Source of the DNA: Pseudorhodobacter antarcticus
GTDB taxonomy: Bacteria; Pseudomonadota; Alphaproteobacteria; Rhodobacterales; Rhodobacteraceae
Direction of reading: 5' to 3'
DNA length: 11,111 nucleotides
Assembly (NCBI GenBank): GCA_945897655.1
Contig: CAMDHB010000082.1
Coordinates: 1-11,111 of the forward strand
In this document: in pieces, positions 1 to 6,934 of the stretch
Numbering within the stretch: the first letter of the stretch is position 1
How the letters are laid out: the number at the start of each line of letters is the position of its first letter
Program-made: the position numbers and the translations under genes
The notes under the pieces: model-generated
What the model was told of the DNA's origin: nothing
The model's database searches: none
The model's input: the letters and a program-made list of their open reading frames with translations, nothing else

Positions 1-2
1 GG

Positions 3-584
3 CCGGGGGGGGCGACGGCGGATCCGGTGGGGTCGGATCCGGCGCAGTCGGGCTTCATGACCAAGGGGATCGGGGCGAAGGAGACGTATTTCTATCGCCG
101 GGTCTATTCGGACGCGGTCAGGGCGGTGGAGGCGGCGCGGAGTTTTCCGGGCATCGAGCGTGTGGCGGTCTGTGGCGGCAGTCAGGGGGGCGGCATTTCG
201 CTGGCCGTGGCGGGGCTGGCCCCGGGGTTGTGGGGCGTCATGCCGGACGTGCCTTACCTGTGTGATTTTGCCCGGTCGATCGTGGTCGCCTCACGCGACC
301 CTTATCTGGAGATTGCCCGCTATCTGGCGGTTCATCGGGACAAGGCGGAGGTGGCGCTGGCGACCGTGAACTATTTTGATGGGGTTCATTTTGCCGCCCG
401 GGCCACGGCGCCTGCGTTGTTTTCGGTGGCATTGATGGACACGATCTGCCCGCCCTCGTCGGTTTACGGGGCGTTCAATTCCTATGCCGGGGCCAAGGAA
501 ATGGCCGTCTATACCTATAATGACCACGAGGGCGGTGGGGCGTTTCAGGAGAAGCGGCAGAGGGAGTGGTTGGCGGCCCGGTAG
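3..584 (+). CDS. Acetylxylan esterase / cephalosporin-C deacetylase family protein (5' truncated)
   Basis: This is an alpha/beta-hydrolase of the AXE1 family, which removes acetyl groups from acetylated sugars or xylan and from cephalosporin C. The window holds the C-terminal 193 residues; the frame is open to the window edge, so the start lies upstream. A GTG at 27 is in frame but falls inside the conserved domain and is unlikely to be the true start. The GFMTKGI and YxxRRVYxDAVRAVE stretches are typical of the family. The nucleophile serine lies in GGSQGGG (AGT at 180-182). The likely acid is the Asp of LMDTICPPSSV (438-440) and the His is in NDHEGG (525-527), so the catalytic triad is intact. 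There is no signal peptide in the visible part. The gene converges on the minus-strand hypothetical gene, with an inverted repeat at 625-664 between them. Family assignment is firm; the substrate is not known. Confidence 0.87.
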   Translation, partial: PGGATADPVGSDPAQSGFMTKGIGAKETYFYRRVYSDAVRAVEAARSFPGIERVAVCGGSQGGGISLAVAGLAPGLWGVMPDVPYLCDFARSIVVASRDPYLEIARYLAVHRDKAEVALATVNYFDGVHFAARATAPALFSVALMDTICPPSSVYGAFNSYAGAKEMAVYTYNDHEGGGAFQEKRQREWLAAR

Positions 585-1130
585 AGCGTCCACATGTGGA
601 CACTTTGGATTGTTGTTTGATACCAAGGGGTTGTGGTTTTTCATTAACCACATTTTAACCCCTTCTGATGCCGTTGTCCGGCCCAGAAGGCGGTCCCACA
701 GGCTGGGTTTGCGGGGCGGGTTGGCCAGATCAACGGCGGCGGACAGGAAGGCGTCAACCTGCTGAGCCCCGGCACCGGCGCTGGATTTGTCATCCATCCA
801 GGTGCCGGTGGTCGTATCCAGGGCGACCCAGCCGCTGACCGCGATCAGATGCAGCACGGCGTGGATGGCAAAGCCCCGGGCGTGAATCATCAAGGATGTC
901 ACGGGATCCTCGGAGCCAAGGTTGAACTCCATCGAGCAATCGGCGTCTTGATACTGGCCCCAGCGGTCTTCGAGCCATTTGGATTGCGGCAGGGCTGCGG
1001 TGACCTGTCTCTGAATCTCTGTCAGGCTGCCCAAGGGGAACGGGGTCCAACCAGGTTCAAAAGAGGCTAGTCCATCGGCGTCGACTGCCTTGGGCGTACC
1101 TGCTGCGAAAACGACCAAATCCCAACTCAT
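291..1130 (-). CDS. Hypothetical protein with probable runaway C-terminal extension
   Basis: The frame encodes 279 residues from ATG 1130 (MSWDLVVFAAG). ATG 1130 is preferred because a purine-rich GGGGGTGCAGG precedes it; a TTG at 1151 would add only seven residues and falls in the tRNA terminator. Residues 1-151 look like a compact cytoplasmic protein, with a conserved-looking core CSMEFNLGSEDPVTSLMIHARG and GWVALDTTTG, ending near WDRLLGR. It resembles small uncharacterised proteins I associate with Rhodobacteraceae; I know no function. After about residue 157 the composition changes, the frame crosses the intergenic inverted repeat, and the last 98 residues lie antisense to the esterase gene, rich in Arg and Pro as shadow frames are. 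A frame-shifted reading meets TAA at 657-655. The natural gene therefore probably ended near 655-680, and the stop was lost by an indel or substitution, or by a sequencing error. Confidence 0.6.
   Translation of the reverse strand: MSWDLVVFAAGTPKAVDADGLASFEPGWTPFPLGSLTEIQRQVTAALPQSKWLEDRWGQYQDADCSMEFNLGSEDPVTSLMIHARGFAIHAVLHLIAVSGWVALDTTTGTWMDDKSSAGAGAQQVDAFLSAAVDLANPPRKPSLWDRLLGRTTASEGVKMWLMKNHNPLVSNNNPKCPHVDALPGRQPLPLPLLLKRPTALVVIIGIDGHFLGPGIGIERPVNRRGRADRVHQCHRKQRRRRGPGGKMNPIKIVHGRQRHLRLVPMNRQIAGNLQIRVA
588..601. repeat. Perfect 14-bp palindrome just after the esterase stop
   Basis: GTCCACA followed directly by TGTGGAC forms a perfect dyad without spacer, starting four bases after the esterase stop codon. 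It could be a protein-binding site or the start of a transcript-end hairpin. No T-run follows it, so it is not a classical terminator on its own. Confidence 0.5.
625..664. terminator. Nested inverted repeat, probable bidirectional terminator
   Basis: Outer arms AAGGGGTT (625-632) and AACCCCTT (657-664) enclose inner arms TGTGGTT (632-638) and AACCACA (646-652) around the loop TTTCATT. TTTT at 653-656 follows the inner hairpin on the plus strand. The element sits in the AT-rich gap downstream of the plus-strand esterase and where the minus-strand hypothetical gene would be expected to end. That location suits a terminator serving both convergent genes. The role is inferred from structure and place only. 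Confidence 0.55.
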
Positions 1131-1148
1131 CCTGCACCCCCGAAGAGA

Positions 1149-1180
1149 CAAAAGGCCGCGCCCTGCGGCACGGCCTTTTT
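1149..1180 (-). terminator. Rho-independent terminator downstream of tRNA-Gly
   Basis: The plus strand shows AAAAGGCCG (1150-1158) and CGGCCTTTT (1171-1179), a 9-bp perfect stem with a 12-base loop. Read on the minus strand it follows the tRNA 3' end by four bases and finishes in TTTTGT. Its near-symmetry means it could also stop plus-strand transcripts. Confidence 0.75.
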
Positions 1181-1183
1181 GAC

Positions 1184-1258
1184 TGGAGCGGGCGAAGGGA
1201 TTCGAACCCTCGACCCTAACCTTGGCAAGGTTATGCTCTACCCCTGAGCTACGCCCGC
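1184..1258 (-). tRNA. tRNA-Gly (anticodon GCC), CCA encoded
   Basis: The minus strand gives a complete 75-base cloverleaf. The acceptor stem is GCGGGCG/CGCCCGC. The D-arm is GCTC-AGGGGTA-GAGC. The anticodon stem TAACC/GGTTA holds the loop TTGCCAA, with anticodon GCC at 1226-1224. The T-arm is GAGGG-TTCGAAT-CCCTT with one G-U pair. The discriminator base T and an encoded CCA (1186-1184) complete the 3' end. It reads glycine GGC/GGU codons. I see no integrase or attachment-site duplication beside it. Confidence 0.97.
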
Positions 1259-1277
1259 ACTCCGTTTCGGTGGGCCG

Positions 1278-1306
1278 GATTTAGGCGGGGGCGGGCGGGC
1301 CTGCAA
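1278..1306 (-). promoter_or_regulatory. Promoter of tRNA-Gly
   Basis: On the minus strand TTGCAG (1306-1301) is followed after exactly 17 bases by TAAATC (1283-1278), which fits a housekeeping-sigma promoter of alphaproteobacterial stable-RNA type. Transcription would start near 1271, about 13 bases before the mature tRNA 5' end at 1258. The match is by eye. Confidence 0.6.
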
Positions 1307-1403
1307 GGGGAAAAATGCGGGTCAGGCTTTTTTCTTTGGCGTCAGGCGGCCTTGCGGCCAAGGGGTGGGGCGGATAGGGCGGGGCGAAACGGGGGGTCAT
1401 TGG

Positions 1404-1925
1404 ATGACATTGGACGAGTTGATGGCCCGCAGCGGCGGCGTTTGCGAGTTTTGCGGGGCGGATCGGGCTTTGGGCGGGGTGGAGTTGCCGCCTGCGGGCG
1501 CGATATTGCTGTGTGCGCAGTGCCGGGGCGACCGGGCCGCGCCCGAGGAGCATTGGCGCTGTCTGGAGGGGGCGGCGTGGAGCCAGGAGCCCGTGGTGCA
1601 ATGGGCGGTCTGGCGGCGATTGGGGTCGCTGGAGGCGGCCTGGGCGGCCGAGGTGCGCGAGGGGATGGTGCTGTTGCCCAAGGTTCAGGGCTGGCTTGAC
1701 CTGCCGGGGCCGGTTGAGCACCGCGACAGCAACGGTGTGCTTCTGGCCGCCGGGGATACGGTGGTTCTGATCAAGGATCTGGTGGTCAAGGGGGCCAATT
1801 TCACGGCCAAGCGGGGCACGGCGGTGCGGGGGATTGCCCTGGTCGCCGACAATGGCGCGCAGATCGAGGGTCGGGTCGAGGGGCAGAAGATCGTGATCCT
1901 GACCGAGTTTGTGAAGAAGAAATAG
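1404..1925 (+). CDS. PhnA-domain (YjdM-like) zinc-ribbon protein
   Basis: The protein has 173 residues from ATG 1404, with a GGGGGG ribosome-binding stretch at 1391-1396; an in-frame ATG at 1365 lacks such a site. The N-terminus carries a zinc ribbon with paired cysteines C14-x2-C17 and C37-x2-C40. The C-terminal third (about 107-173) is the PhnA/YjdM core: DSNGVLLAAGDTV, IKDLVVKG, KRGT and a final TEFVKKK. Escherichia coli YjdM is about 110 residues, so this protein has a longer linker (about 60 residues, Trp-rich) between the two parts. Despite the name, the family is not the phosphonoacetate hydrolase, and its biochemical role is unsettled. No phosphonate-utilisation gene is nearby. It is a single-gene unit, converging on the DUF2314 gene. 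Family call is firm; function is open. Confidence 0.87.
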   Translation: MTLDELMARSGGVCEFCGADRALGGVELPPAGAILLCAQCRGDRAAPEEHWRCLEGAAWSQEPVVQWAVWRRLGSLEAAWAAEVREGMVLLPKVQGWLDLPGPVEHRDSNGVLLAAGDTVVLIKDLVVKGANFTAKRGTAVRGIALVADNGAQIEGRVEGQKIVILTEFVKKK

Positions 1926-1982
1926 GTTCCACGGGCCGGACGCGCGCCGGGTTCCGGTAGGGCGGAGGCTGCACTCGTGGGG

Positions 1983-2028
1983 CCAAATTCCTTCGAAGGA
2001 ATTTGCAAATCTTTTCGAAAAGATTTGG
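1983..2028. repeat. Two abutting perfect 22-bp palindromes
   Basis: Palindrome one spans 1984-2005 (arms CAAATTCCTTC and GAAGGAATTTG). Palindrome two spans 2006-2027 (arms CAAATCTTTTC and GAAAAGATTTG). They touch with no spacer, share the ends CAAAT...ATTTG and the centre TTCGAA, and differ only in the middle of each arm. An extra C at 1983 pairs with G at 2028, so the pair is also bounded by CCAAAT...ATTTGG. The element lies between the 3' ends of two convergent genes, is much AT-richer than its surroundings, and could be a bidirectional terminator or an interspersed palindromic repeat. No T-run follows either hairpin. Confidence 0.85.
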
Positions 2029-2048
2029 GGCACGGGGGGGCCGGTTGG

Positions 2049-2561
2049 TCAGCGCCAGTCGGGCGGGACGGGGTCAGCCTCGAACACCTGATCGAAGGGG
2101 GTTTGGCCGAAGGCGCCCTGACCGTGCAGGACGCGCAGGGTGTAGCTGCCGTAGTACAGGCCCGAGGGGGCCATCATGAACCAGTCCGAAATCATGTCTT
2201 GCGCAAAGGCGACCGTGTCGCCCTTGACAAGGTCGCCCAAGTAGCTGGGGTCGTTCACAAGAGTGGCGGAGAAGCTGCCGTCGGGCAGGCGGTGGGGCGC
2301 GCTGAGCCAGACATCCTCGCCGTCAACCTCGGTTCCGGGGGCGGTGGGCATGCCGACCTTGACCAGAATGTCGGGGCGCAGGGGTTGGCCGGTTGCGTCC
2401 AAGACCTGGGTCAGGAACAGGGGCAGGGTTTGCCGCGCGTCAAACACCGCCTTGTCCATCAGGGCGTCGGTGGCGGAAAACTGGATGACCGGGTCTTGGG
2501 CCTGCAAGGGCTGGACCAGGGCAAGGCTGGTGGCCAGCGACAGGGCAATCAGGCGCATCAT
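2049..2561 (-). CDS. DUF2314-domain protein with signal peptide
   Basis: The 170-residue product begins with a signal peptide (MMRLIALSLATSLALVQPLQA, probable cleavage near residue 21), so it is likely periplasmic. The rest fits DUF2314: ILVKVGMPT, a VWLSAP strand, DGSFSATLVNDP, LVKGDTVAFAQDMISDW and GSYTLRVL (about residues 66-145). The domain has no established biochemical function. The ATG overlaps the pyc stop codon (ATGATG over TGA, 2561-2558), so translation is probably coupled to pyc. A second in-frame ATG follows immediately, and either could be used. It is the last gene of the minus-strand series and ends 21 bases from the double palindrome. Why a secreted protein should be coupled to a cytosolic carboxylase is not clear from sequence. 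Confidence 0.85.
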   Translation of the reverse strand: MMRLIALSLATSLALVQPLQAQDPVIQFSATDALMDKAVFDARQTLPLFLTQVLDATGQPLRPDILVKVGMPTAPGTEVDGEDVWLSAPHRLPDGSFSATLVNDPSYLGDLVKGDTVAFAQDMISDWFMMAPSGLYYGSYTLRVLHGQGAFGQTPFDQVFEADPVPPDWR

Positions 2562-5500
2562 TCCAGTTCCACCAGCAGGTCCTTGGCGTCGATCTGGGAG
2601 CCGGGGTGCACATGCAGCGCCTTGACCACGGCGGCGCGGTCGGCGTGGATGCCGGTTTCCATTTTCATCGCCTCGATCGTCAGCAGAAGGTCGCCAGCGT
2701 TGACCTTTTGACCTGCGGTGACCGCAACCGAGGCAATCGAGCCGGGCATCGGGGCGCCGATGTGGGCTGGGTTGCCCTCCATCGCCTTGGGCTTGGCGGC
2801 CACCTTGGCCTTGATGGCGCGGTTGGGCACGCGGATGACGCGGGGCTGGCCGTTCAGTTCGAAGAACACCTTGACCTCGCCGTCATCGGTGGTTTCGCCC
2901 ACGGCTTGCAAGCGAACCTCGATGTTCTTGCCGGGGTCGAGTTCGACCGTCACCTCCTCACCCTGCTCCATGCCGTAGAAGAAGGCCTTGGTGGGCAGGG
3001 AGCGGACGGGGCCGTAGGCCTTGTGGCGCATCATGTAATCGGTGAAGACCTTGGGATACATGAGGTATCCGTTCAGATCCTCGTCATCTATCGCGACGCC
3101 AAGGTCTTTGGACAGCTTGGCGCGGGTGGCTTCCAGATCGACGGGGGGCATGCCGGCACCGGGGCGGGTGGTGACGGGGGTGTCACCCTTCAGGACCTTG
3201 CGCTGGATGCCAGCGGGCCAGCCGCCGTGGGGTTGGCCAAGGTTGCCTTTCAGCATGTCGGCCACGGATTCGGGGAAGACCACCTCGATATTCGGGTCCT
3301 CGACCTGGGCGCGGGTCAGGCCTTGGGCCACCATCATCAGGGCCATGTCGCCGACGACCTTGGACGAGGGCGTGACCTTGACGATGTCGCCGAACATCTG
3401 GTTGGCGTCGGCATAGGCTTGGGCCACTTCGTGCCAGCGGTCCTCCAGCCCCAGGGAGCGGGCCTGGGCTTGGAGGTTGGTGAACTGGCCGCCGGGCATT
3501 TCGTGCAGGTACACGTCGGACGCGGGGGCGGGCAGGCCGCTCTCGAATGCGGCGTATTGGCCGCGCACCCCTTCCCAGTAGTTCGAGATCTGGCGGATGG
3601 CGCTGATATCAAGGCCGGTGTCACGGTCGGTGTGGCGCAGGGCTTCCACGATGGAACCAAGGCAGGGCTGCGAGGTGCCGCCCGAGAAGGCGTCCATCGC
3701 GGCATCGACGGCATCCACCCCGGCGTCGCAGGCGGCGAGGATGGTGGCGGCGGCGGCGCCGGAGGTGTCATGGGTGTGGAAGTGGATCGGCAGGCCCAGT
3801 TCCTGTTTCAGCGTCTTGATCAGCAGTTTGGCGGCGGCGGGTTTCATGAGGCCGGCCATGTCTTTCAGGCCAAGGACTTGGGCACCGGCGGCTTTGAGTT
3901 CCTGACCGCGGGCGACGTAGTATTTGAGGTCGTATTTGGAGCGGTTGGGGTCGAGCATGTCGCCGGTGTAGCAAACAGTGCCCTCGCAGACCTTGTTCGC
4001 CTCGATCACCGCGTCCATCGCGACGCGCATGTTTTCGACCCAGTTGAGGCTGTCGAACACGCGGAAGACGTCGACGCCGGATTTGGCGGCCTGGGCCACG
4101 AAACTTCGCACCACGTTGTCGGGGTAGTTGGTGTAGCCCACGCCGTTGGAGGCGCGGAGGAGCATTTGGGTCATCACGTTGGGAATGTGGGCGCGCAGGT
4201 CGCGCAGGCGTTGCCAGGGGCATTCCTGCAAGAAGCGGTAGGCGACGTCGAAGGTCGCGCCACCCCAGCATTCGATGCTGAAAAGCTGGCCCAAGTTCGC
4301 GGCATAGGCGGGGGCGACGCGGATCATGTCGAACGAGCGCATGCGGGTGGCCAGCAGGGACTGGTGGCCGTCGCGCATGGTGGTGTCGGTCATCAGGACC
4401 TTTTTCTGCGCCTTCATCCAGTCGGCAACGGCTTGCGGGCCTTTTTGTTCCAAGAGGTTGCGGGTGCCCATTTGCGGCTCGGCCTTGGGCTTGGGCGGTT
4501 TGGGTTGGCGCGCCTCGGCATGGGGTTTGGGGCGGCCGGCGGTTTCGGGGTGGCCGTTCACGGTGATGTCGGCGACATAGGTCAGGATCTTGGTCGCGCG
4601 GTCCTGACGTTTGGTGAACTGCATCAGTTCGGGCGTCGTGTCGATGAATTTGGTGGTGTAGGTGTCGTTCAGAAAGGTGGAATGTTTCAGCAGGTTGATG
4701 ACGAATTCGATGTTCGTGCTGACGCCCCGGATGCGGAATTCGCGCAAGGCGCGGTCCATGCGGGTGATGGCGGCTTCGGGGGTTTGGGCCCAGGCCGTCA
4801 CTTTCACCAGCAGGGAGTCGTAGTAGCGGGTGATGACCGAGCCTGCATAGGCGGTGCCGCCGTCAAGGCGGATGCCGTTGCCGGTGGCGGAGCGGTAGGC
4901 GGTGAGGCGGCCGTAGTCGGGGATGAAGTTGTTTTGCGGGTCTTCGGTGGTCACGCGGCACTGGACGGCGTGGCCGTTCAGGCGGACCTCGGACTGGGAG
5001 GCGACGCCGGTCGCCTCGGCCAAACTATGGCCCTCGGCGATCTTGATCTGGGCTTGGACGATGTCGATGCCGGTGACCTGTTCGGTCACGGTGTGTTCGA
5101 CCTGAACGCGGGGGTTTACTTCGATGAAGTAAAATTTCTGGTCGTCCATATCCATCAGGAATTCGACGGTGCCTGCGCATTCGTAGCCCACATGGGCGCA
5201 GATGCGGCGGCCCAGATCGCAAACCTCGGCCCGCTGCGCCTCGGTCAGATAGGGGGCGGGGGCGCGTTCGACGACTTTTTGGTTGCGACGCTGGACGGTG
5301 CAATCGCGTTCATAAAGGTGGAAGATTTCGCCGTGCTTGTCGCCCAGAATCTGCACCTCGACATGGCGGGCGCGGAGGATCATCTTTTCAAGATAGCCTT
5401 CGCCGTTGCCAAAGGCGGCTTCGGCTTCGCGGCGGCCTTCGCGCACCTTGTCGGCCAGTTCTTCGGGGTTGTTGATGGGGCGCATGCCGCGACCACCGCC

Positions 5501-5995
5501 GCCCCACGACGCCTTGAGCATCAGGGGGTAGCCAACGGCAGCCGCCTCGACCTTGATCGCGTCAAAGTCATCGCCCAGAACCTCGGTTGCCGGAATGACG
5601 GGGACACCGGCGGCCATGGCCACGCGGCGGGCAGAGGCCTTGTCACCAAGGGCGCGCATGGTTTCGGCGCGGGGGCCGATGAAGGTGATGCCAGCCTGAT
5701 CGCAGGCATCCACAAAGTCGGGGTTTTCGGACAGGAGGCCGTAGCCGGGGTGGATGGCATCGGCGCCGCATTGTTTGGCGACGCGGATGATTTCGGGGAT
5801 TGAAAGATAAGCACCCACCGGCGACAGGCCTTCACCGATCAGATAAGCCTCATCCGCCTTGAAGCGGTGGAGGGACAGCTTGTCCTCTTCGGCATAGACG
5901 GCGACGGTTTTCTTGCCCAGTTCATTGGCAGCCCGCATGACCCGGATGGCAATCTCGCCACGGTTCGCGATCAGAATTTTCTTGAAGTCGGTCAT
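2558..5995 (-). CDS. pyc: Pyruvate carboxylase
   Basis: This biotin enzyme carboxylates pyruvate to oxaloacetate using ATP and bicarbonate, feeding the TCA cycle and gluconeogenesis. At 1145 residues it matches the usual single-chain enzyme of about 1150. The biotin carboxylase part covers roughly residues 1-455: ILIANRGEIAIR, the glycine-rich ATP loop GGGGRGMR (165-172), ERDCTVQRRNQK and FIEVNPRVQVEH. A Pro/Lys-rich linker follows at about 488-508. The carboxyltransferase part starts near 535 with TDTTMRDGHQS; likely metal ligands are D542, the carboxylated lysine K711 in GLKDMAG, and H740/H742 in HFHTHDT. The C-terminal biotinyl domain has AMKMET with the biotinylated lysine at 1111. ATG 5995 has AAAGGTG about seven bases upstream. 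A possible promoter lies in the 74-base gap to the hydrolase gene. The stop overlaps the DUF2314 start by four bases. Confidence 0.98.
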   Translation of the reverse strand: MTDFKKILIANRGEIAIRVMRAANELGKKTVAVYAEEDKLSLHRFKADEAYLIGEGLSPVGAYLSIPEIIRVAKQCGADAIHPGYGLLSENPDFVDACDQAGITFIGPRAETMRALGDKASARRVAMAAGVPVIPATEVLGDDFDAIKVEAAAVGYPLMLKASWGGGGRGMRPINNPEELADKVREGRREAEAAFGNGEGYLEKMILRARHVEVQILGDKHGEIFHLYERDCTVQRRNQKVVERAPAPYLTEAQRAEVCDLGRRICAHVGYECAGTVEFLMDMDDQKFYFIEVNPRVQVEHTVTEQVTGIDIVQAQIKIAEGHSLAEATGVASQSEVRLNGHAVQCRVTTEDPQNNFIPDYGRLTAYRSATGNGIRLDGGTAYAGSVITRYYDSLLVKVTAWAQTPEAAITRMDRALREFRIRGVSTNIEFVINLLKHSTFLNDTYTTKFIDTTPELMQFTKRQDRATKILTYVADITVNGHPETAGRPKPHAEARQPKPPKPKAEPQMGTRNLLEQKGPQAVADWMKAQKKVLMTDTTMRDGHQSLLATRMRSFDMIRVAPAYAANLGQLFSIECWGGATFDVAYRFLQECPWQRLRDLRAHIPNVMTQMLLRASNGVGYTNYPDNVVRSFVAQAAKSGVDVFRVFDSLNWVENMRVAMDAVIEANKVCEGTVCYTGDMLDPNRSKYDLKYYVARGQELKAAGAQVLGLKDMAGLMKPAAAKLLIKTLKQELGLPIHFHTHDTSGAAAATILAACDAGVDAVDAAMDAFSGGTSQPCLGSIVEALRHTDRDTGLDISAIRQISNYWEGVRGQYAAFESGLPAPASDVYLHEMPGGQFTNLQAQARSLGLEDRWHEVAQAYADANQMFGDIVKVTPSSKVVGDMALMMVAQGLTRAQVEDPNIEVVFPESVADMLKGNLGQPHGGWPAGIQRKVLKGDTPVTTRPGAGMPPVDLEATRAKLSKDLGVAIDDEDLNGYLMYPKVFTDYMMRHKAYGPVRSLPTKAFFYGMEQGEEVTVELDPGKNIEVRLQAVGETTDDGEVKVFFELNGQPRVIRVPNRAIKAKVAAKPKAMEGNPAHIGAPMPGSIASVAVTAGQKVNAGDLLLTIEAMKMETGIHADRAAVVKALHVHPGSQIDAKDLLVELE

Positions 5996-6031
5996 CAGGA
6001 GGCACCTTTGCGCGGCAGCGGGAACCGGAAC

Positions 6032-6059
6032 ACTTTATCTGTGCTGCGATGCGGCGCAA
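6032..6059 (-). promoter_or_regulatory. Possible pyc promoter
   Basis: On the minus strand TTGCGC (6059-6054) is followed after 16 bases by TAAAGT (6037-6032), about 36 bases before the pyc start codon. The hexamers are imperfect, and transcription from the upstream hydrolase gene could also reach pyc. Confidence 0.35.
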
Positions 6060-6069
6060 GGGCAGAAAA

Positions 6070-6885
6070 TCAGGGCAAGTGATCAAGCCAATCCCAAGCA
6101 TCGGCGGCGAGTTCGGGGCCGATGTCATAGACCCAATGGTCATGGCCGGGCAGGATGGTCAAACGTACGGCGTGGCCCATGCGGGCAAGGGCCCAGGTGG
6201 CAGACTGCGCGCCTGCGACTGAAAAGATCTGGTCTTGGTCGCCCAGATACAGGCGCAGGGGCAGGGCGGTTTGCGGGGGTTTCAGGCGGTCTGTCGGGAC
6301 ATAGCCTGCGTGAAGGGCAGCCGCACGCCACGGGCCAAGGGTGCGGTTGAGCAGGGTCATGGCGTAGGCGGCCCCGTCGGAATGGCCGAAGAGGTAGATG
6401 CGGCTGGGGTCGATGTCAGCACGGGCCGACATTGCGGCCACGATATCCAACAGGAATTGCGGATCGGGCTTGTCGATAGGCCAGGTGCGGCCCAGGGAGT
6501 CGGGGGCGGCAAGGGCGATGTGGTTGGCTTGCGCCACCTTTTGCCAGACGCCGATCATCGACAGGCCGTCGCGGCCTGCGCCGTGCAGCAGGATTACGAG
6601 GGGCAACTTGCCGCCGTCGGGGGTGTAGTCGTGCCAGCGGCGAAGGACCGTGCCTTGCCACATCAGGTGGGTGGTGGCGGTGACGGGTGCAGGGGCGGTG
6701 GGGCCGAACTGGGCGGTGTCGGCGGTGAACTGGCCTTGCAGCGGGGTTCCCTGACGCGCTGGCATGACCAAGGCGGTGGGGGTTGCGGCGCGGGGTGGGG
6801 CGGCCAATGACAGGATCAGCGTCAGGCAGATCAGTGCTGTAAGGCCGCCAAGGAGGGATAAAAAAGAATGTGCCAGGCGGGTCAT
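6070..6885 (-). CDS. Secreted or membrane-anchored PHB-depolymerase-like alpha/beta hydrolase
   Basis: The 271-residue protein starts with a basic stretch and a hydrophobic segment (about residues 8-29), then PPRAATP, suggesting export by a signal peptide or uncleaved anchor. The hydrolase fold begins near 95 with LPLVILLHGAGRDG (oxyanion region). The nucleophile is S169 in GHSDGAAY, the acid probably D219 in GDQDQIF, and the base H248 or H250 in PGHDHW. This pattern fits the esterase/PHB-depolymerase (LpqC-like) family, which cleaves polyhydroxyalkanoate, feruloyl or other esters; I cannot tell the substrate. No substrate-binding domain is attached. The gene lies 49 bases after the MFS exporter and 74 before pyc on the same strand, so co-transcription is possible. 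Its ribosome-binding site is weak (CAGG about ten bases upstream). A role in the same process as the exporter is speculative. Confidence 0.82.
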   Translation of the reverse strand: MTRLAHSFLSLLGGLTALICLTLILSLAAPPRAATPTALVMPARQGTPLQGQFTADTAQFGPTAPAPVTATTHLMWQGTVLRRWHDYTPDGGKLPLVILLHGAGRDGLSMIGVWQKVAQANHIALAAPDSLGRTWPIDKPDPQFLLDIVAAMSARADIDPSRIYLFGHSDGAAYAMTLLNRTLGPWRAAALHAGYVPTDRLKPPQTALPLRLYLGDQDQIFSVAGAQSATWALARMGHAVRLTILPGHDHWVYDIGPELAADAWDWLDHLP

Positions 6886-6934
6886 GACGACCAGCCTGTC
6901 ATCAGTTTGGGGCTGAACTATGGTCGTGGTGGGG

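Noticed and set aside
1184..1258. tRNA-Gly as an integration site for a mobile element
   Set aside because: Only the intact tRNA is present. No integrase, no duplicated tRNA 3' end and no composition shift marks an island boundary in the window.
1281..2033. Minus-strand open frame opposite the PhnA-domain gene
   Set aside because: It is Pro/Arg/His-rich without a domain, crosses the tRNA promoter region and the double palindrome, and the plus strand encodes a recognised family.
2606..5803. Very long open frame on the plus strand opposite pyc
   Set aside because: It is antisense to an intact pyruvate carboxylase. Its product is a Gly/His/Val/Asp-rich low-information sequence with no recognisable domain, as expected from GC-rich codon bias.
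6235..6810. Plus-strand open frame opposite the alpha/beta hydrolase
   Set aside because: It is antisense to a gene with a complete catalytic motif set; the translation is Gly/Val/Asp-rich without family features.
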